The translations under genes and the position numbers were made by a program. From the NCBI GenBank assembly GCA_027482995.1, contig JAIXVM010000238.1, positions 1 to 38,897 on the forward strand: a stretch of DNA of 38,897 nucleotides, written 5' to 3'. Below are positions 28,229 to 35,781 of the stretch, piece after piece. The notes under the pieces were generated by a model that was not told where the DNA came from, searched no databases, and saw only the letters and a list, made by a program, of their open reading frames with translations. The stretch's first letter is position 1, and the number at the start of each line of letters is the position of its first letter. The DNA is from Hyphomonadaceae bacterium. GTDB lineage: Bacteria > Pseudomonadota > Alphaproteobacteria > Caulobacterales > Hyphomonadaceae.

Positions 28229-29752
28229 TCAGGCGGCGTGATCAAACGTAACGGGTCTCAATGTCGGCAGGAAGGGCACATCGTCCTGCCGGCAAATGCT
28301 CTGTATCGCGGCGCGCGCGGTCATCAGGCCCGTCGGCAGTCCCCCGCCGGGCGAGACCCATTGGCCGACCCGTAGCAGGCGGCCGAGGCCGGGCAGCGTC
28401 TGGCGCCTCGACGCGAACAGGGAGCCCGGCGTCGGCAGGAAGCCTTCCATGCTGCCCTTCCAGTTTCGGGTGAAGCGAATGACTGTCGCAGGCGTTGACA
28501 CATCGACCGTCTCGACCCGTCCGCGCAAACCCGGCAAGCGCCGATCCAGAAGGGCGATGACCGTTTCGGCGAGGCGCAACTTTTCGGTGGCATATCCCGC
28601 CGGATCCGTCCGCTGGAGTTCCACCCAATAGGCGAAGTTGTAGGTCGGAAGAAAGCACGTGATCGCCGTCTTGCCTTTCGGCGCGAAGGTCGGATCGTAA
28701 TTGAAAGTCCGGAACGTCACGATGGTCAGGGCCGTCTCCGGGTCGACCCGGAAAGGCTCGCGCGGAATATACGCAAGATGCCCCGGCTCCCCGTTCATAT
28801 CCTGTGCAACGCCCAGCGACACTTGCACGTAAGACGGAAACACCGGCTGCTCTGCGTATAGCCGGTCGATGGCCGCGTTCCTGTATCTGCCGCCCAGCAG
28901 TTCGTGGATCGCCGCGTGTCCGTCCGCCGCAGAGATCACCCAATCCGCCGCTATGGTTTCACCGCTCTCAAGAAGAACGCCGGTGGCAACATCGTTCTCG
29001 ACCGTAATCTCTTCGACCTTTGCGCCCGTGCGCAGCGTGCCGTCGAGCGCGCGAAAGCGTTCGACAATCAGGTCGACAATCGCTTTCGAACCGCCCACCG
29101 GATAGCCGGCATTGCGGCGGTTCATCCAGGCGAACATGAACACCAGCGCAATCACGGACATGCCGGCCGTCCCGCTGTCGCCAAAGAAGCGGCGGAGCAG
29201 TTCGTGCCTGAAGCGCTTGCCATAGTCCGCCGCGCTGATACCCGCCCAATGCTGAAGCAAAGGCAGCCTCGGCGCGAGGCGCAGCATCGCCCAGGCCCGG
29301 CGCGGCCAAGGGCCGTTCATCGCGTCCTGCAAGGGCAGATCGGCGAGCACCCGGATCGCCGATGTGAACGCCTTGATCTCCTCGGCATCTTCGGGCGCCA
29401 CGTGCAGGAACTCGGCTTCCATACGGTCAACATTGGAATAGACGCGCAGCGAAGGGCCGCCCTCGCTCTCCACGCGCTGGTATTCCTCGGCATAGACAAA
29501 GCTGAGCCGGTCAATGTCGAAAACTTCCCGCCATTGCGCGTTGAGCATCTCTCCCGGCGACGATCCGACCAGCCAGTGAATACAGGTCTCGAACGTATAG
29601 GCGCCGCGCGTCCAGCTGGTCGCAAGGCCGCCCGGGGCCGAATGCTGTTCTAGCACCTCCGTTTCATACCCGCAGCTTCGTCCGTACACGCCCGCGCACA
29701 GTCCGGCGACGCCGCCGCCGATGATGACAATCTTGCCTCGCCTTGGCGTCAT
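28229..29752 (-). CDS. FAD-dependent oxidoreductase, CrtI/phytoene desaturase / retinol saturase-like
   Basis: IVIIGGGVAGLCAGVYGRSCGYETEVLEQHSAPGGLATSW dinucleotide-binding motif; AGGAGC Shine-Dalgarno before the ATG. Confidence 0.85.
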   Translation of the reverse strand: MTPRRGKIVIIGGGVAGLCAGVYGRSCGYETEVLEQHSAPGGLATSWTRGAYTFETCIHWLVGSSPGEMLNAQWREVFDIDRLSFVYAEEYQRVESEGGPSLRVYSNVDRMEAEFLHVAPEDAEEIKAFTSAIRVLADLPLQDAMNGPWPRRAWAMLRLAPRLPLLQHWAGISAADYGKRFRHELLRRFFGDSGTAGMSVIALVFMFAWMNRRNAGYPVGGSKAIVDLIVERFRALDGTLRTGAKVEEITVENDVATGVLLESGETIAADWVISAADGHAAIHELLGGRYRNAAIDRLYAEQPVFPSYVQVSLGVAQDMNGEPGHLAYIPREPFRVDPETALTIVTFRTFNYDPTFAPKGKTAITCFLPTYNFAYWVELQRTDPAGYATEKLRLAETVIALLDRRLPGLRGRVETVDVSTPATVIRFTRNWKGSMEGFLPTPGSLFASRRQTLPGLGRLLRVGQWVSPGGGLPTGLMTARAAIQSICRQDDVPFLPTLRPVTFDHAA

Positions 29753-29798
29753 GAGCTCGCTCCTGTTCAATCATCTACCCGGCCGGGTCCGTGCCCGG

Positions 29799-30320
29799 TC
29801 AGGCCGCCGCGAAGCCGGGGGAGGGCGCGCCGTTCTTCAGGGCCTGCCCGGCTTCGACCTTCCGAGCGAATGTCTCGGTCAGGTCCCGCCAGCCATCGGA
29901 GGCCATCGCGGGCTGGTTGACGATCAGTTCGGCCAACGGCGTGCGTCCGCACAGCGCCGCCATCTGGTGAAGCGTCGCCTTGCCGCCGCTTCCGCCCAGC
30001 GTGCAGAACACTGCGGCTTTTTTGATCCGAGTGTTTTCGCGCGCGATATAGGTGCGCATCGGCGTCGCCATGTTGGATGCCCAGACGGGACAGCCGAGGA
30101 TCACGACATCATAGTCCGCCACACTTTTCGTCAGTGGCCGGATCGGCGGGGATCGCTTGAGTAGCGACGCGGTCAGCGCCGCGGGGAAGGCGAAAGGCCC
30201 CCCGCGCGGCTGGATGTCCTGAATGTGCTCGACATCCGCAGACAGCCTCTCTGCGATCAGCCGGGCGACTTTCCCTGTATTGCCCGTCCACGAGTAATAC
30301 ACGACGAGATATCTGGGCAT
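29799..30320 (-). CDS. Flavodoxin family protein
   Basis: MPRYLVVYYSWTGNTGKVARLIAERL FMN-binding P-loop type. Confidence 0.85.
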   Translation of the reverse strand: MPRYLVVYYSWTGNTGKVARLIAERLSADVEHIQDIQPRGGPFAFPAALTASLLKRSPPIRPLTKSVADYDVVILGCPVWASNMATPMRTYIARENTRIKKAAVFCTLGGSGGKATLHQMAALCGRTPLAELIVNQPAMASDGWRDLTETFARKVEAGQALKNGAPSPGFAAA

Positions 30321-30960
30321 GATGCGTAACCTGTCTTGAGGGCGCATGGCCCGTCAGGGTCACGGCGCATTGCTGGAAATCTTCACGCGCGCCTCGGGCG
30401 CGGCGCCGTGGGCCGTCTTTGGAACTCTGATTGTCCGCGCGGTCGCTTGCCTGCCCAGGCAGTCCAACTCCGTACCCGGACGATGGACCACGACGTCGGC
30501 GACCTTGCTGGGCCACCCGCAGACCCCTAGCAGGCCGACACGCGGGTCGAGCGGATCGGGATGTACCCACTCAGCGGCTGGGTCGCACACCCATGCCCAC
30601 GGCTCCCGGTCGGCTACTTGGCGCGGAACGCTCTGCGGCTCGCAGGGCAGATAGAGCGAAGCGAAATCCGCCATCCCGGATCGCAGCGCCCTCGCGTGCG
30701 GTCAGGCCGGACTCTCAACGAGCCCTGCGGGACTGGAACCCGCCCGGGCCACACCTCCCAACATACCGGGCTCCATCCCTGCCAAAAGCGTGCCGAGTGA
30801 GTGAATCATTACACATTAAAATCGACCCGGCCGGGATTGGACCGTCCACACGTCCATGTGGATGGTTTGTGGACGGGGTGGTGAGCGGGCTCCTGGCGCA
30901 GATTTTCAATCCGAGCGAGATGCGGCTGTGGCATAAGCTCGTGCCAGTCCCTCAAAAGCG

Positions 30961-31000
30961 AGACCCCCGGGGCGGGGGAGCGCCGGGGGTCTCTTACGTC
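30961..31000 (-). terminator. Terminator-like hairpin downstream of gcrA
   Basis: GAGACCCCCGG...CCGGGGGTCTC 11-bp stem; minus strand followed by gcTTTTgag. Confidence 0.5.
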
Positions 31001-31021
31001 TGGCGAAGAATTTGCGCGGCG

Positions 31022-31558
31022 TTAGCCGGCAATCCGCCGGACATAGTCATATTCGGATTTGCGGGCTTCGCGCTTGCGGGCCGGCTGGAAGGCGACCTGG
31101 GCGTGTTCGGCGCAATAGGGGCCGCAGTCGGACTTGCGGCCGCAGAAGGCGAATTTCGGGTCCGCCGGGTCGCCGATCGGCCATTTGCACATCGTGTCGC
31201 GCAGCGTGAGGATCGTGGCCGGCGTGCCGTCGACCAGCAGCGGGGGCAGGGGCTTGATCGCGGAGACGCGCTCGATCGCGAGGGCCGGGGCCGGCGCGCT
31301 GGGCGCGGCGATGGCGGGCGCCGCGGCGGCGGCCGCTGCCGATCCATCCGCCATGAAACGGGGCTTCGGCCGGGCGAGGCGCGGTGGGCGCTTGACGGGG
31401 CGCGACGGGGTTGCGCGGCCGGACAGGCCGAGGCGGTGGACCTTGCCGATCACCGCATTGCGCGTGACGCCGCCCAGTTGTTTCGCAATCTGCGAGGCTG
31501 AATGGCCTTCGGCCCAGAGTTTCTTGAGGGTGTTCACCCGCTCGTCATTCCACGACAT
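31022..31558 (-). CDS. gcrA: GcrA cell cycle regulator
   Basis: MSWNDERVNTLKKLWAEGHSASQIAKQLGGVTRNAVIGKVHRLGLSGR plus C-terminal CKWPIGDP...FCGRKSDCGPYCAEH. Confidence 0.95.
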   Translation of the reverse strand: MSWNDERVNTLKKLWAEGHSASQIAKQLGGVTRNAVIGKVHRLGLSGRATPSRPVKRPPRLARPKPRFMADGSAAAAAAAPAIAAPSAPAPALAIERVSAIKPLPPLLVDGTPATILTLRDTMCKWPIGDPADPKFAFCGRKSDCGPYCAEHAQVAFQPARKREARKSEYDYVRRIAG

Positions 31559-31601
31559 GTTGGAAGTCTCCCGCATCTCAGGGCGCGGCTCATCGCTGAG
31601 G

Positions 31602-31725
31602 CCACAGAACCCTATATGTTGTGTTGGCTGTACGCGCCATCTGTTCTGACACCTAGATGTCGTATCAGAGGCGCAACGAAACACAACATGCAGGCACGGC
31701 TTTCCACAGGGTTCTATATCTTGTG
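31602..31725. repeat. Paired 22-nt imperfect direct repeat flanking nested inverted repeats in the gcrA/ABC-permease intergenic region
   Basis: CCACAGaaccCTATATgTTGTG (31602-31623) and CCACAGggttCTATATcTTGTG (31704-31725); inverted ATGTTGTGTT/AACACAACAT (31616-31625/31680-31689). Confidence 0.7.
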
Positions 31726-31788
31726 GAGCGGATTTGCCGCCGCGATGCCCCTCGCAAGCGCGGGCTGCATCGCTTATGTGCAGTAGGC

Positions 31789-32619
31789 ATGAAGACGATT
31801 CCCCCGGCTGATCAATCCCGCCCGCTTCGCCAATACGGCGCGTTCAACGGCCTCGGCCTCTGGACCCTCTACCAACGGGAAGTGGGGCGGTTTCTGAAAG
31901 TCTGGATGCAGACCGTCTTCGCCCCCGTCGTCACGACGCTGCTCTTCATGACGGTGTTCAAGCTCGCCTTCGGGGACCGGGGTCAGCTGACCGGGGATTT
32001 CGAGAACCTGCGCTACAATGATTTCCTCGCGCCCGGCCTGATCATGATGGCGATCCTGCAGAACGCCTTTGCAAACACGAGTTCGAGCCTGGTGCAGGCG
32101 AAGTTCAACTCCACGCATGTCGATTTCCTGATGCCGCCCCTGTCGCCGCTGGAGCTGACGATCGCTTTCCTGGGCGGCGCCGTGACGCGCGCGCTGCTGA
32201 TCGCGCTGATCTGCGGCCTCGCGATCCAGCTGTCGGGCCTCGCGAACCTGCCGGTGCGCCATATCTGGCCGATCCTCTGGTTCTCGGTGTCGAGCGCCGT
32301 CATCCTCGGCGCGGTCGGCATCCTCGGCGGCATCTGGGCCGACAAGTTCGACCACCTCGCTGCGGTGACCAATTTCGTGATCGTGCCGCTGACGTTCCTC
32401 TCGGGAACTTTCTATGATGTCAAAGTGATGGTCGAACCTTTTGAGAGCATCGCGCACCTCAATCCGATCTTCTACATGATCGACGGATACCGCTACGGGC
32501 ACATTGGCGTCGCGAACGGATCGCTCACAACCGGTGTGATCTATACAGGTTTGCTCGCGATCGGATCGGTCTTCTGGGTCTGGGCGATGTTCCGGAATGG
32601 GTACAAACTTAAGTCGTAA
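31789..32619 (+). CDS. ABC-2 type transporter permease
   Basis: Six-TM ABC-2 pattern; NDFLAPGLIMMAILQNAFANTSSSL, FLSGTFYDVKVMVEPF, LNPIFYMIDGYRYG. Confidence 0.9.
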   Translation: MKTIPPADQSRPLRQYGAFNGLGLWTLYQREVGRFLKVWMQTVFAPVVTTLLFMTVFKLAFGDRGQLTGDFENLRYNDFLAPGLIMMAILQNAFANTSSSLVQAKFNSTHVDFLMPPLSPLELTIAFLGGAVTRALLIALICGLAIQLSGLANLPVRHIWPILWFSVSSAVILGAVGILGGIWADKFDHLAAVTNFVIVPLTFLSGTFYDVKVMVEPFESIAHLNPIFYMIDGYRYGHIGVANGSLTTGVIYTGLLAIGSVFWVWAMFRNGYKLKS

Positions 32620-32724
32620 ATTTATCCCCTGAGAGGCGACTTGGTTAATTTTTGCCACATTTGGGGGTCATTTCGCGCCCGCGGAGGGTAAGAAGCCCCC
32701 GGTTTGAGGTGATGGAGAATCCCT

Positions 32725-33309
32725 ATGAAGTTTGGAAAAATCCTGTCGGGCGGGCTGTTGCTCGCCGTGTTGAGTGTTTCTGCGTGCATGAACGTCCCGG
32801 CCGATATGACGGTTGCGGAATATTGCGCCAATCCGAAGAAGGCGAACGAGAACGTCTGCCGCCTGAAAGTCGAGATCGATGGCCAGTCCACCGCCCTCGC
32901 CGATACCAATATGCGCCTCGCTGACGGCCTCAAGCTGACGGCCAACGCACAAGCCACGGCCGATGCGGCTCTGGCCAAAGCCGACCAGGCGCTTGCCAAC
33001 AACATGGTCTGCGAAACCACCACGGTCCAGAAGTCGAGCACCGGCTCCTGCCGCGAAGGTTACACGCTCACGAGCTGCACACAAACGCGCTTCACCTACC
33101 GCGCCGGTGGCCCGTCGATCCTGCGTGAAATCAACGACGAGCAGTGCCGGTTCAACGACCGCGTCCTCGAAATGCAGGTCCGTTGCTGCGGCACGGCCAG
33201 CACGGTTCCGCAACCGGTCGAAGCCGTCGTGACGGCTGAAGAAGCTGCACCCGCTGAAGCGGCAGCTGAGGCCCCGGCCCAGTTCCCGGAAGCTCCGGTT
33301 TCCCCGTAA
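32725..33309 (+). CDS. Hypothetical lipoprotein with Ala/Glu/Pro-rich tail
   Basis: 194 aa; lipobox LSVSAC (LLLAVLSVSACMN); internal Cys-rich domain. Confidence 0.7.
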   Translation: MKFGKILSGGLLLAVLSVSACMNVPADMTVAEYCANPKKANENVCRLKVEIDGQSTALADTNMRLADGLKLTANAQATADAALAKADQALANNMVCETTTVQKSSTGSCREGYTLTSCTQTRFTYRAGGPSILREINDEQCRFNDRVLEMQVRCCGTASTVPQPVEAVVTAEEAAPAEAAAEAPAQFPEAPVSP

Positions 33310-33334
33310 GCCTTCCGCCTACGGAACAATCCAT

Positions 33335-33368
33335 AAACCGTCCATACCCCGCGTATGGACGGTTTTTT
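33335..33368 (+). terminator. Rho-independent terminator
   Basis: AAACCGTCCATAC-cccgc-GTATGGACGGTT followed by TTTT. Confidence 0.9.
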
Positions 33369-33510
33369 GTTGGGCGGTGTGCACAAGCTCGGCGCTTATG
33401 CCTCAATTCCGGTGCGGCGGCGGCGCGCTTTCGCCCGCGCCTGCGCGTCAAGCGGATTATTTTCGCCGGTGCGAATCCGGCAGGGTCTCCGGCGGGGATA
33501 ATCTCCGCGG

Positions 33511-34386
33511 ATGGCGATCTGTCCCTATGAACGAAAAGACCCCGTGATCTACGCCGCGCAGCGCCACCAGCTCGGCGTGCGGGTGCGCGATGGCATGCCG
33601 GTGCGAGCGGCCGCGCGGGTGCTGAACATTCCCTATTCGACGGCCTGGCGCTGGGTGGCGCTGGACGGATTGCGGCGCGCCGACCGCGCGGCGGACGCCG
33701 CGGGGCAGCCGCGCCCGCCGGTGGGGCGATGGGCGCGGGATACGCGCAAGGCGCTGAAGCCGCGGCCCTCGCCGGAGGAGACGGGCGACGGTCTTCCGCC
33801 GTCGGACTATCCGGAGCTGAAGGGCCTCGCGCCGCGGGCGCGGCTGGCCGCGCTTGGCCGGCTGGCGGACTTGGCGGAGGCGCGCGCGCTGGCCGCCATA
33901 GAGGAGGGGTGCATCACGTTCGGGCTGGCCTCGTTGCGGGAGGCGCAGCGGTTGCGGCGTGCGTGGCGGGTTCTGCGTGAAGGGCCGGACCAGGATCCGG
34001 AGCTTGAGGCGGCGGACGAAGGCGAGCAGGACTGGCGGGCGGGGGTCGCAGAGGAGCTGTGCGCGCTGGCCGAAGGACGGGAGCCTGTGCGCCCGCCGCC
34101 GCGGCCAAAGACGGAGGCGGATCTCGTCTCGGATGAGATCTGGGCGGCGATCCATGCCGCCGAGGCCGAAGACCTTGCACGGCGGGGCGTGACGCGGGCC
34201 GACATCGATGACGAGGCGCATGCCTTCCGGCAGCTCGACCTGTTGCAGGAGCACCAAAGGCTGATGCGCGCCCGGGCGCGCTGGGTGAGCCTGCCGGGGC
34301 GGACGCCGCCGGTGATCGTGGTGCGCCTGCCGGAGCGGCGGCGGGGCTGGCTGAAGGAGAAAGAAGAAAGGCGCGGTGCCTTTTGA
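33511..34386 (+). CDS. Hypothetical protein with N-terminal HTH
   Basis: 291 aa; RDGMPVRAAARVLNIPYSTAWRWVALDGLRRADRAAD resembles an HTH; rest highly charged/helical; followed by a hairpin overlapping its stop codon. Confidence 0.65.
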   Translation: MAICPYERKDPVIYAAQRHQLGVRVRDGMPVRAAARVLNIPYSTAWRWVALDGLRRADRAADAAGQPRPPVGRWARDTRKALKPRPSPEETGDGLPPSDYPELKGLAPRARLAALGRLADLAEARALAAIEEGCITFGLASLREAQRLRRAWRVLREGPDQDPELEAADEGEQDWRAGVAEELCALAEGREPVRPPPRPKTEADLVSDEIWAAIHAAEAEDLARRGVTRADIDDEAHAFRQLDLLQEHQRLMRARARWVSLPGRTPPVIVVRLPERRRGWLKEKEERRGAF

Positions 34387-34402
34387 GGGGCGCCGCGCCT
34401 TT
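34367..34402 (+). terminator. Terminator-like hairpin overlapping the stop of 33511-34386
   Basis: AAAGGCGCGG...CCGCGCCTTT 10-bp stem. Confidence 0.5.
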
Positions 34403-34419
34403 CCGGGTGTTTCGAATCA

Positions 34420-34955
34420 GACTACCGAGACACTGTGCTAGCACTCGTGAGCGGTGGTTCGAACATCACCTTCGAGTTCTTTCCGGTCCGCTTCTGAGGC
34501 GCACCTTCCATCACCCTCCGCTTACGGACGTTCGCCCTGGCAGGCGCGCGCTCCGTTTGCGTTGCCCTGATCCGGTTTTCAGCCGGGGGGCTGGGCCCCT
34601 TTTCAGGGACTTGGCCGCCTATCCCGCCCATCTCTGGCGCTTCACTTTGGTCGCACTTGGTCGTTCCGTGCCCTTGCGGGCGCAGTTCTTCTTCATGCTC
34701 CCTGATGGAGCTTTCGGGCTCTTGGCCACCGTCTTTCGGACTTGCGCCCCGGTAACGGCTTCCGGCTCCCAGTGTGCGGGTCTAGCTCCCGCGCTCCGGG
34801 CCACCGCCTGTTTTTATCCCTTGCTTCCTGCCTGGCCCTTCGCGCGGCCGGTCTCCCGGCTCTGCTCCTGGCCCGGCCACCCGCATGGGGGCGATGGGCT
34901 CGCCTCCGCTCCACTTTGCGGGTTGTCTCCCGCCGGGATTTCGTTGGCTTGACGT
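34420..34955 (-). other. Compositionally anomalous segment (A-depleted on +, purine/A-rich on -); possible structured RNA or degenerated gene
   Basis: Hand count 34501-34920: about 30 A versus about 108 T in 420 nt on +; no frame with a recognisable protein. Confidence 0.45.
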
Positions 34956-35042
34956 AACGATCTCACCGAATTTGGTGTGAGTCGAGAGGGTGATTCGCTT
35001 TTCCGGGGATAAATTTCACAGATTTAAGACTGCGAGGGATTT

Positions 35043-35063
35043 GGAAATCGCACGGCGATTTCC
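35043..35063. repeat. Palindrome GGAAATCG-cacgg-CGATTTCC
   Basis: Perfect 8-bp arms; same arms as the palindrome at 35224-35245. Confidence 0.8.
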
Positions 35064-35123
35064 CCGAGCAGGCCGCGCGCCGGAAGGCGCGTGGCGGGGA
35101 TAATCTGTGGGCGGACGTTTCTT

Positions 35124-35167
35124 CTCCCCTCGCCCCGCTTGCGGGGAGAGGGGCCGGGGGTGAGGGG
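35124..35167. repeat. REP-like element CTCCCCTCGCCCCGCTTGCGGGGAGAGGGGCCGGGGGTGAGGGG
   Basis: Palindromic core CCCCGCttGCGGGG with a GGGGTGAGGGG tail; intergenic. Confidence 0.75.
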
Positions 35168-35204
35168 ACTACGATGAGGCGGTGCACTTCGGGGAGAGGT
35201 TGAG

Positions 35205-35281
35205 CCCCCTCACCCCCGCGCTCAGGAAATCGTATACGATTTCCTGTCTTCGCGCGCCCCTCTCCCTCCTGGAGAGGGGGG
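35205..35281. repeat. Inverted second REP-like copy interrupted by a 22-bp perfect palindrome
   Basis: CCCCTCACCCCCGCGCTC-[AGGAAATCGTATACGATTTCCT]-GTCTTCGCGCGCCCCTCTCCCTCCTGGAGAGGGG. Confidence 0.75.
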
Positions 35282-35283
35282 CT

Positions 35284-35577
35284 TTAGAGGTCCTCAAACA
35301 AGTCCAACGTCTCGTCGCTGGGGCGTTTGCCGCGAAGGCGGTCGAAGCAGGGGTGGGGGATGAGGCGGCCGGAGGGGAGGATTTCGCTGATGGCGGTGCC
35401 GCCATGCTGCGGGCGGGAGACGCGGATGGCGGCGCTGCAATGCGGGCAGCGCTCGTCCCAGCCCTGGCGGGGCGGGGGCTCGTCCGTGTCGGGGAGGTAG
35501 TAGACCGTGGCGGCGACCTTCGAGCGCTCCGGCCGGTCGCTCGCATTGCGGAAGTGTTCCTTGCGGTGAATCCACAT
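35284..35577 (-). CDS. Conserved-looking hypothetical protein (97 aa) with CPHC motif
   Basis: MWIHRKEHFRNASDRPERSKVAATVYYLPDTDEPPPRQGWDERCPHCSAAIRV...; upstream spacer and GC3-rich codon use. Confidence 0.55.
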   Translation of the reverse strand: MWIHRKEHFRNASDRPERSKVAATVYYLPDTDEPPPRQGWDERCPHCSAAIRVSRPQHGGTAISEILPSGRLIPHPCFDRLRGKRPSDETLDLFEDL

Positions 35578-35705
35578 CTCGTGGGCGTCTCCTTCGCGTT
35601 GGCGCTAGGGATAGCAGGGAGGGGTTAAAGTTGGGTGGCGGTTGGAACATTCGCCTCGTGAAAATCCAAACCGGCGCACCCTTGGCTTGCTGGCAGAATC
35701 ATTGC

Positions 35706-35733
35706 CCAATTCGGTCGGCTGGGCTTGAATTGG
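35706..35733. promoter_or_regulatory. Dyad upstream of the two-gene cassette, candidate operator
   Basis: CCAATTC-N14-GAATTGG. Confidence 0.35.
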
Positions 35734-35781
35734 TGCCATTTATACCCAAATCCGAAGCCAGAATTAGCCAAAAGGTGTCCC

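Noticed and set aside
30431-31501. 356-aa plus ORF spanning the gcrA antisense strand
   Set aside because: Overlaps the clear gcrA gene and crosses a terminator-like hairpin; no domain.
34420-34500. Possible tRNA around GGTGGTTCGAACATCACC
   Set aside because: The arms do not form a proper 5-bp T-stem and no cloverleaf could be built.
34383-34952. 189-aa plus ORF
   Set aside because: Translation driven by the A-depleted composition; no recognisable motif and better explained as the reverse of an RNA-like or degenerate segment.
34990-35290. Possible CRISPR array
   Set aside because: Repeats are palindromic, few, inverted and nested, without regular spacing or spacers; REP-like instead.
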